Assembly (NCBI GenBank): GCA_030620095.1
Contig: JAUTXW010001347.1
Location: 1 to 64,000 of the forward strand
DNA: 64,000 nt
Source: Kuschelorhynchus macadamiae
Lineage: Eukaryota; Arthropoda; Insecta; Coleoptera; Curculionidae
Direction of reading: 5' to 3'
The stretch's first letter is position 1. Each line of letters starts with the position of its first letter. Positions 50,183 to 61,919 of the stretch are shown piece after piece. Below the pieces are notes generated by a model. That model did no database searches. It had not been told where the DNA came from and saw only the letters and a list, made by a program, of their open reading frames with translations. The position numbers and the translations under genes were made by a program.

Positions 50183-50195
50183 TATATATTGTCAA

Positions 50196-51796
50196 TAAAA
50201 ACAATCAAAACAAAGAATGGTGACACATGTATCAGACAAAACATAAAAACAGAGGACAATAACATAATCAATCCATTCAACTGCGTTTTTAGTTGTATTG
50301 AGGTAAGTTTGACCATGTCGTATGCCGAAAAGTGACGATTATAATTATATACTAGTCAGTCAACAAATGCATTAAACTCATAATTAGTACGATGATACCT
50401 TTCAAAAAACAGCTGTGATTGTCTAGTTCTTCGGATAGGAACCAAAAAGGAGACTGACTGTAGAAGTATTTCACAGTCAATCCCTCCATTCCCTAATTTG
50501 TGCAAGAAAATCAGAAGTGCCTTTCTTCGCGGAAACTCAAGGGTCTGTAGGCCCCAGAGAAGAATTCTTGTATTATAAGAGAGATCTTGGTATCGAAAAT
50601 TAAACATGAATAAAAGATACTTTGCAAATTTATTCTGAACTTTTTCAATCCTGTCGATGTGACACTGATACGAAGGGCTCCATATGGTAGAGCAATACTC
50701 TAAGATACTCCGTACTAAACAGTTATAGAGACTAGTAATCACTTTAGTATCAGTGACATGCTTAGTGTGTCTTTTAATAAAACCTAGCAGTCTAAAACCC
50801 TTAAGTACTATGTTATCAGTGTGCAGATTAATTGTGAGGCTTTCATCGAAAATGACACCCAAATCGTTAAAAGATGTAACAATTCGAGACTTATGTTGTT
50901 TATATAGTGCGTGTAAAGAATGGGATTATTACATTTAAGAAATCGGAGAACTTTACATTTAGTAATGTTAAGATGCACGTAATTGGTGTTACACCTTTTG
51001 TCAAGTCTGTCAATGTCAGACTGCAGTTGATTGGAGTCAAGGGAAACAAAACGTCCGCGTATAAAAGGCATTTGGACACTTTAAAACAAGATACAATGTC
51101 ATTTATAAAGAGTAAAAAGAGAATTGCGAGCCCTGTGGGACCCCTGATGTTACAACAATCTCATTGGAAAACGAGCCACGCACGTTGACCTGGTGACGTC
51201 GATTAAACAAGTACGACTTAATCCACTCAATATAGCTTCCAGAAAGGACAATCTGTTTCAATTTTGCTAGAATAAGCTCATGACAGACACTGTCAAACGC
51301 CTTGGATATGTCAGTGTAAACGACATCAATTTGTTGGGCGGCTTGAACTGATGTTATTAGGTAATAGAAACCATGTTGCTCCCCCGAAATATAATGTTTC
51401 AGCGATTCAAAAATTTCATCGAAAATAGTTTCGAACAACTTTGATATGTGGGAAATTAAGAAATATCCCTGTAGTTTTTTCCAGAAAGGAACCAAGATCA
51501 AAGGACTTTTGAAAAATTTTATAAAGCGGCTTGGACAATGATCCATTACATCTCTCCAAAAGAATGTTAGGGACACCATCTGGACCAGCCCTTTTAGATA
51601 AATCGAGGGTCTTTATTTTGTTACAGATCCCTGCTTCTGTAAAATGATGTGAAAACAGTGACATACCTGAAGAACTTATGGGATCCATCCCACCAAGATC
51701 TATGTTTTGGTGGTTGGAGTAGCACGACTGAAAGTGAGCAGCAAAAGCATTAGCAATGTTGTTTGAACCACTGATTTCTTCACCTTCATATATTAT
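50196..51796 (-). pseudogene. older LINE, reverse transcriptase half
   Basis: Minus strand, from the insertion point: EGEEISGSNNIANAFAAHFQ, LDLSKRAGPDGVPNILLERC, SEQHGFYY-type and AFDSVCHELILAKLKQIV, SGSYIEWIKSYLFNRRHQVN, VTSGVPQGSQFS, then IDRLDKRCNTNYVHLNITKC and IFDESLTINLHTDNIVLKGF, TSLYNCLVRSILEYCSTIWS. Frameshifts and loss of the FADD region. It joins the endonuclease half at 56300 across the younger LINE. Confidence 0.82.
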
Positions 51797-51830
51797 GTTT
51801 TAAATCCATACTTAAAATAAATTAGTCAAA

Positions 51831-53132
51831 ATGAATAGATTCGGATGTTGTAACAATAAAGAAGTTAAAAACCTGGTATGTGTTCAGTGTCATAAACACT
51901 TTCATCCAAGTTGTTTGGAAAGAGTAAGCAATCATACCCCACTATATGGAAACCATGTCTGGTGCTCACAGGAATGCTCTGAGGCAGCAAATCAAGATAA
52001 TAATGAAATTAGTGAGTTAAGACAGCAAATTAAAGAACTTTCTTCAGAATTGGAAAATAAAAATAGATTTATTAAAAGAATCAAAAGGGAATCGGCTTCA
52101 TTTGCTGATGTGGCAACAACAAATGAGGAAAAACTTCTGAATGAGATTGAGAACCAAAGATTAACGATTGACAAATTGGAAAATAAAATCCAAAGTCAAA
52201 AACCAAAGTTGTGTTATAAATCTGTTGCATCTCAAACGAACGTCACAAGTACGAGAGAAAGCCATAGTCAAACGAATATTAAGATTTTTTCAGAAGGATC
52301 GACACAAGCTACATCTAAGACAGTAAATGCAATGGCACAAACGGAACACTTTATAAATAAAATAAACAATGCTGAAATTGAGGAAAAAGAAGGCACAATT
52401 AACAAATTAAAAATGGATATAGCAGAATTAAACTGCATAAATCGAAATATGATTACATCAATTGAAGTGATTACAGCTGATAATGATATGTTATCAACTG
52501 AGATAGAAAAACTCCAGAATGACATTCTCCAAAAAAACATTTGCAATGAATTACAAGTAGTCGATGATGAAGAAATAGTAAATTTAGTCTCCGAAGTTGC
52601 CAGTTCCAGTGTTCCAAAGAGCAGTGAGATGGCTAAAACAATATCAGTAGAGAATTCACCTGTTAAATGTAATAAATCGCGAAATAGAATTATTGTTTTG
52701 ACAGACAGTTTTGGAAGAGCTCTCTATGGTTTTTTGTCAAAAAAGTTGGGTAATTTTGATATTCAGCTAGTATGTAAACCATTTGTAAAATTTAGAGATT
52801 TAGTTTATACTTGTGACTGTTACATTCAGGACTTATCTGATGATGATTATGTAGTTGTTCTGGCAGGTGTTAGTGACGTCCAAATTAGAATAAGTGATAT
52901 AACTCTGTTAGCTAATAAGTGTTTTAGAACTAATTTAGTATTATGTAGTTTACCTTTTTATAGTAATATGACCAGTCACTTCAATGGTTTGATTGATGTA
53001 AATAGGAAGCTTTCTTTTGTCGCTGAAAGATTAAAACGGTTTTCTAATAATATAGACTTTTTAAACATCTGTAATAAATTTTCATACAGAGATTTTTGTG
53101 CCTCCGGATATTATCTCAATGGCAAAGCATAA
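51831..53132 (+). CDS. CR1-type LINE ORF1: PHD-like finger, coiled coil, SGNH esterase-like
   Basis: 433 aa as read. N-terminus: Cys/His cluster FGCCNNKEVKNLVCVQCHKH followed by HPSCLE and WCSQEC (residues about 4-47, PHD/FYVE-like). Residues about 60-110 and 185-245 are Glu/Lys/Leu-rich and probably coiled. From about residue 287 an SGNH-hydrolase-like domain: IIVLTDSFGRALY (nucleophile block), VVVLAGVSDVQIR, FRTNLVLCSLPFY. The stop at 53130 follows a frameshift near 53118: another frame continues MAKHNFGSNITTNLKFVVAT for about 50 codons, as expected for the end of this domain. It should bind element RNA and assist retrotransposition. Confidence 0.85.
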   Translation: MNRFGCCNNKEVKNLVCVQCHKHFHPSCLERVSNHTPLYGNHVWCSQECSEAANQDNNEISELRQQIKELSSELENKNRFIKRIKRESASFADVATTNEEKLLNEIENQRLTIDKLENKIQSQKPKLCYKSVASQTNVTSTRESHSQTNIKIFSEGSTQATSKTVNAMAQTEHFINKINNAEIEEKEGTINKLKMDIAELNCINRNMITSIEVITADNDMLSTEIEKLQNDILQKNICNELQVVDDEEIVNLVSEVASSSVPKSSEMAKTISVENSPVKCNKSRNRIIVLTDSFGRALYGFLSKKLGNFDIQLVCKPFVKFRDLVYTCDCYIQDLSDDDYVVVLAGVSDVQIRISDITLLANKCFRTNLVLCSLPFYSNMTSHFNGLIDVNRKLSFVAERLKRFSNNIDFLNICNKFSYRDFCASGYYLNGKA

Positions 53133-53252
53133 TTTTGGTTCTAATATAACAACGAACCTTAAATTTGTTGTAGCGACACTGATTCAGTCGACCAACCTAG
53201 ATGATACTCATATGGGGTTTGATAGAATTACAGATAAAACTGCTACTTGTGA

Positions 53253-56071
53253 AAGGGAGCCTTTAAATTTTTTATAAATAACGACAGTTTTGTATCACTC
53301 TTACTTCTTAATATTCTGTGTCTAAGAAATAAAATGGATGAGTTTACTGTCTTTGTAGAGTCTATTGGATCTCCCGATGTACTGCTGCTCACTGAGCATT
53401 GGCTTAAACCCGGAGAACCCTGTTTCATTCCCAGTTATTCTGTTGTAGCTAGTTATTCGCGGGAGAAGATGGGTCATGGTGGTACAATGATCTTATTCAA
53501 AGATACTTTTTTGCAAAATTTTCCTATTATCACTGTAAATGAATATAATTTCCTGATTGTTGAAGGAAAGTTTGAATTTTGTGTTGTATATAGTAAGACT
53601 TATAATGTTTTCTTAATTTGTATATATCGACCGCCTAATGGTAGCATTGGGGAGTTTTTGGAATCACTTGAAATGCTTGTTTCCAGTATTCAGATGAATT
53701 CCAGAATAATTCTTTGTGGAGATTTTAACATCAATTACATGGCGGATTCAAATGAAACTCAAAATTTAAAAAACTTATTTTTGTCATTTAACTTTTCAAT
53801 GGTAGTACAGCAGCCAACAAGAATTTCGTCCCACTCTTGTAGTTTAATAGATTATTTCTGTTTGAACTTTATTTCTGAAATTAAATGGGAGTCATCAGTT
53901 ATTCCTTCGGGATTGTCCGACCATGAGTCTGTCTTACTAAGAGTTGGTTTATTTAAAGAAAAAGGGAAAAAATTCAGGTATGGTGGAATATATAGTTCCA
54001 CTAACTTTAATAATTTTCGAACGTACAGTATGGGTGTTAACTGGCATCGGATAGGTGAATCTTGTGATCCATTGCATTACTTTAACGAGCTTGTTTTAGG
54101 AATTTTTAATAAAAGTTTTCCAATTTGCAAATTAAAAAACAAATCAGGAAAACCTTGGGTAACTTCTGGAATAAGAACTTCATCAATAAATTTGAGGGCA
54201 TTACATACCTTCAGAAAATATACCACAAATCTTTATTTTCACAATTATTTTTTAAACTACAGAAAGATCTACAGAAAGGTAATTAGTACTGCGAAGCAAA
54301 TGTATTATAGAAATAGAATAGAGAGGGCAAGTAACAAAACTAAAGAAAACTGGAGTATTATTAATGACTTGACTGGTAGAACAGCGGATGTAAATCGGAT
54401 TCCTATTGATGTGAATTTACTTAATGAGTTTTATTGTACAATAGCTGAAAAAATTACAAAGAACTTAAGACCCCAAATCAGTCCACTTTCTTACATTCAG
54501 AATGTGTCTATTCGTGACTCTTTCTACTTGGCTCACACTGATATTGATGAGATAAAAATTATTTTTAAATCAATAAAGAATAAGAAGTCCTGTGGCATTG
54601 ATGAGATATCCCTCAGGATTCTCGAGAATCTCCCCGATGAAGCTCTCAGTGGGTTGGTTCAGTCTATAAATATGTCATTTGATTGTGGCAAATTTCCATC
54701 ATGTCTGAAGTTGGCTGTAGTTAATCCATTATTCAAAGGGGGCGAGCTGGATGATCCAACAAATTTCCGGCCCATTTCTCTCTTGCCCTGTTTATCTAAG
54801 GTCGTTGAATCGTTGGTTAAGAGGAGAATGAATTCTTTTTTGAAGCGGCATAATGTTTTGAGCAGGAATCAGTTTGGGTTTCAGGAATCGAAAGGCGTTA
54901 ATGACGCAATATTTGCTTTTCTTGAAAAGTTATATACAAGCTTAAATATGGGAGACGTGGCTGCAGCGGTGTTCTGTGACTTTTCCAAGGCATTTGATTG
55001 TGTAAATCACAGAATACTGCTGGATAAACTCTCCAACTATGGCTTTAGAGGCAATACACTTAAATGGTTCGAGTCCTTTTTGACTGGGAGAAGACAGATT
55101 GTAAAGGCATTGGGTGTTATGTCTGAGACTTGCAATGTGAATCATGGAGTTCCACAGGGATCGGTGCTTGGCCCAATACTTTTTCTGCTCTATATCAATG
55201 ATCTTGCCTCTCTTGACATAAGGGGTTCTTTTACTGTATTCGCAGATGATATAACTATTTTATGGGCACACCCACAGCAGGATGAACTTATGAATATTGT
55301 TTCTGAAGACCTGGTGAAGGTAAAACAATGGTGCGACTCCAATTTACTGTGTTTTAATGTTAAGAAAACAAACGTACTTAGCTTAAAAATTGTTTTAAGT
55401 TTGCCTTTTCTGGTTTAAATTTGGATGGTTATGAATTAGAAAATAGACGAGTAAATAAATTCCTAGGCATTATGATCGATGACAGGCTAAAGTTTCAAAA
55501 CCATATTGTGGCACTCAACAAAAAAATTGCAAGTGGGTGTTATGCTGTAAGGGTTGTCTCGAATGAACTGGGACTGTCTGTTGCTAGATCTGTTTATTTC
55601 TCCCTTGTAGAGAGTCATCTGCGTTATGGTATTGCTTTTTGGGGCTTTTGTAGCCGGTACCTTTTTAATTCCACTTTTGTCCTGCAAAAAAGAGCAATAA
55701 GGTATATTTGCCAGGTAAATACAAGAGAATCATATAGACCATTATTTGTAAAATTGAAAATGTTGACTCTTCCCTGTATTTTTATATTGGAAACAGTATG
55801 TCTTCTATTTAAAAAATACCATCATATTGTTAGTTTATCTGGATCTAGTAATTACAATACTAGACTGGTTAATAATGTACAAGTACCAATTCCCCGAAGC
55901 GCTCTTACTAAGAATTCACTAATTTATGAAAGCATAAAAATTTTCAACCACCTGCCAAATAGTATAAAATTGTCACCCACATTAAAAGTGTTTAAAAAGT
56001 TAGTTTCAGCACGACTTAGGGAAAAAGCCTATTATAGTTTGCTAGATTATTTTAATGATAATTGGACATAA
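53253..56071 (+). CDS. CR1-type LINE ORF2: endonuclease and reverse transcriptase, one frameshift
   Basis: Two frames, 53253/53334-55418 and 55421-56071. Apurinic-type endonuclease: ILCLRNKMDEFTVF, VLLLTEHWLK (Glu), CIYRPPNG, ILCGDFNINY, GLSDHESVLL. Reverse transcriptase: KNKKSCGIDEISLRIL, NFRPISLLPCLSKVVESLVK, RNQFGFQESKGVNDAI, VFCDFSKAFDCVNHRILLDK, NHGVPQGSVLGPILFLLYIN, FTVFADDITILW. The frame slips once in a short A run at about 55388; the second frame then gives NKFLGIMIDDRLKFQNHI and the C-terminal tail ending NDNWT. All catalytic residues are present, and one base restores the frame. Cuts target DNA and reverse-transcribes the element RNA there. Confidence 0.87.
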
Positions 56072-56299
56072 ACTAATGATATTTTAAATATGTGTTACGT
56101 CCTTAAACTTTTAGTGTTTAGCTATATCTTAAATTATGTGTAGTTACATTATAGTATTTTGACCATTTTTTGCTATTTATTGTAGGTATGTTTTATTTAT
56201 TAGGCAATTTAATTTATGATTTTTGTCAGAGCTTTGTCAACAAGTACTTTGTATTTAGCACAATAAAGCATATTTTGAATTTTGAATTTTGAATTTTTG

Positions 56300-57440
56300 A
56301 ATAGCCCATGATGTTCGGCAAACTAGATTCTCTTCTTAAATTTCGAACAAATGACCAAAAGTATTTGATGTGTTCAGGGATAAGTAGTTCGGTTTGTGTG
56401 ATATGTGAAAAGTAACACATATCGGTTCGAAGTTTAACCTCTCGTCGTAAATTAGAATAGGCTAAATAATCAACTTGCTGTTCAGTCCTTTTGTAAAGAC
56501 GAGTCTTTTCCCCAATGAGTTTTCTTGAGAGAAGGTCAAACCATTTTGGATATTTACAATCAGAGACAACCCTTTTGGGAACATATTTATCGATACCTTC
56601 AAATAATATCTCATAGAAGAGTTGAACCACTTTGTTAATGTCAGATTCTGATGATAGAAATGAACAATCATTATTCATAAAAGAGATTCAGTTGGCAGAA
56701 ATCAGTCCGATGAAACTCGTACACACTTACTTGATTGTTTTTTATTGGAGGGACATTCTGAAGTTTATACTTTACTTCGATCGCAGGATGATACGGGTCA
56801 GAATTTACAAGGGGAAAATTTGAAGGAGAAATGAGCACATTGACGGAATCATCAAATAAAAAATCCAGAATTCTACCCATGTGATTGTGTACGCAATTCA
56901 TTTGCCGTGGCTCAAGAAAACTCATTGTGGTGGTAAGAGTTTCTGAAGATATAGATGGCAAAGATTTTAGAACAAAAGTACTGTCTTGGTTGATCCATTT
57001 CACCAATGGTAGGTTGAAGTCTCCAAAAAAACCTGTTTCTTAGAGATTCACAAGTGTCACAGAGATATTGATAATGTTCTTGGTTAGAATTTGGTGGAAA
57101 ATAAACACATCCAAGCACCATATTTATCTGGCCCACTCTCATAAGAACCCAAACATCTTCGCAATGAAGATGGGTAGGGGTATCAATGATGGATGCCTCA
57201 AATGAGCTAGCTAGAAACGGCGATCAACACGCCGCCACCATGATGACATTCTAGTTCTTCATATTTCCGGTCTCTTCGAAAAATTACATATCCATCATTA
57301 ATTACTTCGATGCTGGATATATCACTATTAAGGCATGTCTCAGACAGCAAGATTATTTCGCAATCACAGGAGAAAAAATTTAGAGAAATCTCATTTTTTT
57401 ATCTAAAAAGACAATCCAAAATTGTGAATGATCTGTCTCT
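56300..57440 (-). pseudogene. older LINE, endonuclease half
   Basis: Minus strand from about 57230: a GGVLIAVSS-like region, VWVLMRVGQINMVLGCVYFP, PNSNQEHYQYLCDTCESL, a frameshifted GDFNLPLVKWINQDSTFVLK, then SSESDINKVVQLFYEILFEG, DKYVPKRVVSDCKYPKWFDL and HIKYFWSFVRNLRRESS. It continues at 51796 beyond the CR1 insertion. Stops and frameshifts throughout. Jockey/CR1-like. Confidence 0.8.
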
Positions 57441-57948
57441 GTGGTCCAGGGTGGCCGTTTTATTATGGAACGATATTTTATTTCGGAACGTGTAAAAGAT
57501 AGCAAAAAAAGTTATATACAAAAGGTGTTTGAGGTAACCTGAAGTTTTATTTTGTGTATGTTTCATATCTACAGGGTGACTAATTTTTCGTAGACCGGTA
57601 CCAACTTTCTTATTTCATATGGGACGCCCTGTATATTGTGCCATTTTTGGATTCCTTACAAAATTCTAGATATAATTTATGTATATTATTCTATACTTAA
57701 ACCTAACCGTTCTCGACATATATTATGTTTTATATCAAAAATGTCATTTGCATGCCTCAACTTAATTGTAGATTTCTCCTGCTTCAAATAGTTTTTTAAA
57801 TAATCAGGACTTATTTTCTGGTAGAATGGAGTCTACTTTCACAGACTATGTCAATATTTTATTAATTAACAAAAACAAGGGGGTCAAAAACTAGCGTTTA
57901 AAAATTAAATGAGAAAATCGTTAAGTCATTTGAGTGTTAAAGTTTCAG
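57441..57948. other. intron with solo mariner-end motifs
   Basis: ACAGGGTGACTAATTTTTCG (57573) and GGGACGCCCTGTATA followed by TTTTTGGATTCC (57600-57660) carry the sub-terminal module also seen at 6.1, 8.6, 8.9 and 9.9 kb. No transposase. Confidence 0.55.
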
Positions 57949-58118
57949 GTGACGGCAAGGGAATTACGCTTACCCTATCCCAGAGTAAATTTACCGCTGA
58001 CGGGTCACCTCCCCCAGGTGATTATCTATGGATGATACCCATATCAATATCTACCTCAAAGAATCCAACGAAAGAAGTGGTTTCTACTGTTTTGAAGGAG
58101 AGAAAATCGGAAATTTTG
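57949..58118 (+). CDS. Psa: Psa internal exon (beta-sandwich domain after the catalytic domain)
   Basis: Acceptor GTTTCAG, donor GTAAGTAACC. It encodes DGKGITLTLSQSKFTADGSP, PPGDYLWMIPISISTSKNPT and KEVVSTVLKERKSEIL. LSQ(S/K)KF and W..PI.ISTS are family strings (mammalian LSQKKF, WMVPITISTS). Phase 1 in, phase 0 out, 170 bp. Confidence 0.95.
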
Positions 58119-58281
58119 GTAAGTAACCAACATGGATAAAAAATTTGCCTATACTTATCGGTACTTTAGTTTTTTGAAAATTGAGGCCTAGTTATACAGC
58201 GTGTTTTTATTTTTCATTTTATAAAAATGTTACTCTTCATAAAAAGTTCCGCTTCCTCCGAAAAACTTCAAAAATATTGTA

Positions 58282-60306
58282 CAGGGTGTCCGGATTTGGT
58301 TGCAAAAGCAGGGTATCTCGCTTATTTTTAAAGATTGAACCTTGCGGTTTTCACGAACCTTAGCTAATTTTTTGTGAAACTCATGAAGCCGTAAACAAAA
58401 TTTTCATAGCGTTTTTCGTTTATGAGATACAGGGCGAAATAGAAAATTTTGCATTTTGGGACCCCCCTCGTATCTCGGTTATCCTTTAACTTAACGCAAA
58501 GGGAAAAATTGCTGCTTATGCAGCTTTTTACGCTGGATCCAGTGGCCCAGTCATATTTTTCATTTGAGTTGTTATTTTTTAGATGTGACCCAAAGTTGTG
58601 TTTTTTTAAATGGGACGCCCTGTATATTTGTCCAGAAATTGATTTGTCCTTTTAAAAGCTTCTCAAAAATATATAATAGTATGGGTCTATTTTAATAAAC
58701 AACAATTATTTATAAATTATCATCCCAAATTTTGCACTAGGCCATCCAAACGATGCCGTTTTCTTTTGTTTTCTTGGAAGCAAATGACATTTCCTAATTT
58801 TATTTATTATGCGTATATAAAATATAGCGCTAGTTTTTTGTATTTATGTATTGTGTAAAAATATATTTATATTATTATGGAAGAAAACCAAACTTTCGAA
58901 CATTATGAAAAGTACGATATGTTAGCTTGTTTTATATTAAGTAATGAAAATGTTGAAGCGCCTTCTGAGATGTATTTTAACAGGTAAATAGTTAATTTTT
59001 AGGTATGTTGAAATACTATTGCTTAATTTTTATTTAGATATCCAGAAAGGAGGCAACCTAATATATCCACTTTTTATCGGATAAAAATTAATTTACTTAA
59101 TCACGGATCATTTATCAAACCTCGTACAAAAACATATAATAAAGAAAATCGAGAGGCTGAGGAAATTACGGTTTTGGCTAATGCAGAAGCTTACCCTACA
59201 AACTCTTGTAGGGCCAGTGAAAAGAGCATAGGGATTCCAAAAACTAGAGTTCAAGAAATTCTAAAAAAGCACAAATACCACCCATATAAATTTAGGCTCG
59301 TGCAGCACTTACAGCCAGGGGATGCAGAGCGTCGGATAGTCTTCTGCAATTGGTTTCGAGAAAGATGCGATATGGTTAGAGATTTTGAAAGGAAGGTTAT
59401 ATAGTCAGACGAAGCACATTTCAGTAATTCTGGTATACTCAATAGGCACAATAGTAGATTCTGGTCCCAGGAAAAGAAAAAGACAGCAGGGCAGGTTTGG
59501 TCTAAATGTGTCCTGCTTCATATTAGGAACACATATAAAATTTTATATATTTGAGGGAAATCTAACAGCCAATCGCTATATAGAAATTTTAGAGGCAGCT
59601 ATACCTGAATTACTTGACGATGTTCCTCTAGCGCAAATTAACGAAATTTATTTTCAACAGGACGGTGCTCCTGCACACAATTCTGGAATGACGAGATTAT
59701 TTCTGGACAATAATTTTACCAATCAATGGATCGGAACAAATGGACCTATAAGATGGCCCCCTAAGTCCCCAGATTTGTCGATTTTAGATTTCTTTCTATG
59801 GGGATATCTGGAAAATAGAATTTACAAAGACCCCTATGATAATGTCCAAGATTTAGGAAATGCAATAAGAGAAAATTTTCGCTATTTACAAAATCATCCC
59901 GTTATTTTGCTTAATTCCCTAAAACGAATACGAAAATTGGGCGAAGCATGCGTAGAACGAAGTGGAAATCAGTTTGAACAGTTCTTTTGATTTCCTTGGT
60001 TACTGTAGTTCTTATACGACAGTTGATTTTTGCTGAAAGGCTTGTTACATAATAATTTATTACTGTTTTGTTCTTGTGTTACATAAATCTAGGTAGGTGG
60101 TACTTTTTTGGTGCGAAATTATCAATACATGTTTTGATAAATAGATTTAGTTACATATTTATTTTGATTTATTTTTACTTAATTAGGATTTGTTTATGGC
60201 TTCATGAGTTTCACAAAAAATTAACTCAGGTTCGTGAAAACCGAGAGGTTCTATCTTTAAAAATAAGCGAGATACCCTGCTTTTGCAACCAAATCCGGAC
60301 ACCCTG
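58282..60306 (+). mobile_element. DD41D mariner-like transposon
   Basis: The ends CAGGGTGTCCGGATTTGGTT and complement lie at TA on both sides. The arms match over about 150 bp (58282-58430 against 60150-60306). The transposase is on the plus strand, with a 54-bp intron. Its right-hand TA is shared with the left end of the next transposon. Confidence 0.88.
58877..59990 (+). pseudogene. DD41D transposase with a small intron, broken
   Basis: Exon 1, 58877-58983, starts MEENQTFEHYEKYDMLACFI. GTAAATAG..TTATTTAG removes 54 bp and exon 2 (59038) continues RYPERRQPNISTFYRIKIN. Then IPKTRVQEILKKHKYHPYKF, LQPGDAERRIVFCNWF, KVI*SDEAHFSNSGILNRH: TAG (59402) replaces the Trp before the first catalytic SDE. 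A frameshift near 59500 follows. The second frame (to 59990) has FEGNLTANRYIEILE, EIYFQQDGAPAHNS and SPDLSILDFFLWGYL, 41 residues between the last two Asp. Two lesions only. Confidence 0.87.
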
Positions 60307-60308
60307 TA

Positions 60309-61673
60309 CAGGGTTACCAAAAACTTAGAAAATCTAAGCAGCAGAAAATGTAATGTTTTGCCCTTACGCTAATTACTAATAAAACTGAGTAGGCTGAAAA
60401 ATTTGAATATGCTGTTGTTATGGAAACATATTCTTTCATTGTACTAACAGTAGATAATTGAAGTGGGTAGTTAATTTATTACATTGAATATTTTTCTGTT
60501 ATTTTCATCATGGTAGTTACATTAACAAAATCGGAATAAAAACATGTCGTGAAGCGGCTGAAATTTTTAATAATAGACATCCATATAAACAAATAAGTTA
60601 TGTTACTGTTGCAAATGTCATGACCAAGTTTAAATCCACTGGGTCTGTTAATAATACGTTTAAAAGAAAAGCACCAAGCCTGGTCTACTACTGAAGAAAA
60701 TCAAATGCAAGTTTTGTAAACGGTCGTTGAAAATCCTAAAGTCTCGGTGAGGAAAATATCAAAATCACTTCCGGGTAACGTAGCGAAGTCAACAGTCAGT
60801 ACGATTTTACAAGCAAATAAATTCTATCCTTACAAACCTAGATATATCCATACACTTTTATCTAGAGATTTTGAAGTTCGTCCCCTGTTCAGTGCAGAAA
60901 AATATTATTTACCGATGAGGCGACATTTACGTCAAACGGAGTCGTATGCTCACAGAACTGCCGCTGGTGGTGTAACGAAAATTCAAATTTTATCATGTGT
61001 CGCAATCATTACTTATTTAAAACAAATGCTTGGTGTGGTATTTTGGATAAACAAATACTAGTAGCAGAAAATTTGACAAGCCAAACTTACTTAAATTTTT
61101 TCAATACCCAATTTTTTGAAGAATTGCGGTTAAATATGAGGCGTTCACTTAAGTACCAACATGACAGAGCACCATGTCATAATAAACAGATAGTTTCCAA
61201 TTTTTTATAAAGGACTTTTTCAAATCGCTGGATAGGAAGGTATTCTGCAATCCCGTGGCCAGCCAGGACTGCCGACCTAACCCCGTTGGACTTTTTCGTT
61301 TGGGGACTGTTAAAAGAAAAGTTTTATCTTCACAGGTCATTCAAAAGCGTCGATCATCTGGAAATAGTAATCTGGCAGTTTGTTCAAGAAATTACGCCAG
61401 CTATGGTAAGAGGGGCAATAGCAGAATTCAGTAGAAGAACCATATTTGTATGGATTTGTATTCTTAGTTGATTTTTTATGCGATATGGTTAAATAAAACT
61501 TTTTGTATACCCCGTACATTGCATTCAGATTTGAATTTATTTGTTAAATTTAGTATTTTATCACACCTCGGAATACTCAAATAATTCTCTTATGGCATTT
61601 TGCTCTAAAACTAAACTTATGGGTAGTTTTCTCTTCGGGCAATTTTAGATTTTCTAAGTTTTTGGCAACCTTG
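60309..61673 (+). mobile_element. mariner-like transposon, degraded
   Basis: The left end CAGGGTTACCAAAAACTTAG begins directly after the TA that closes the previous element. The right end (CTAAGTTTTTGGCAACCTTG) is its diverged complement. The TA after the right end is lost. The transposase on the plus strand is decayed. Confidence 0.75.
60530..61470 (+). pseudogene. mariner-like transposase, degraded
   Basis: Fragments in order: CREAAEIFNNRHPYKQISYV, TVANVMTKFKSTGSVN, VRKISKSLPGNVAKSTVSTI, LQANKFYPYKPRYIHTL, a shifted FTDEATF-like region near 60905, LVAENLTSQTYLNFF, LKYQHDRAPCHN (the second Asp motif), RWIGRYSAIPWPARTADLTP and LDFFVWGLLKEKFYLH. At least four frameshifts and stops. Confidence 0.75.
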
Positions 61674-61689
61674 TTCAATTTTTTAAGTT

Positions 61690-61919
61690 TTATAATTCCA
61701 ATAATATTTTCGGAGGCAGTAGAACTTTTTATGAAGGACACAGGAAACACTGTATAAAGCAGGAACCAAATAAAGAACTACCTGATGTTACAGGGATCGT
61801 TCGGGTCGCATTTTTTTTATTTATTAGGCTTTCATTCTTTTGACATCTCTCAAAGTTTTGTAGTTTCTGGTCAAACTTATAACACGATAATAATTTTTTA
61901 GTCTCAAAATATATAAAAT
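61690..61919. other. short intron stretch
   Basis: No gene recognised. Confidence 0.4.

Larger units (their letters stand above)
51797..56300 (+). mobile_element. CR1-type LINE, almost complete
   Basis: ORF1 with a PHD-like finger and esterase-like domain, ORF2 with endonuclease and reverse transcriptase, a 3' UTR and a TTTTGAA repeat tail (about 56272-56298). It is inserted in an opposite-strand older LINE whose reading resumes on both sides (..NIMGYS | NIIYEGEEIS..). PHD plus esterase in ORF1 is a known trait of CR1-like elements. Confidence 0.88.
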
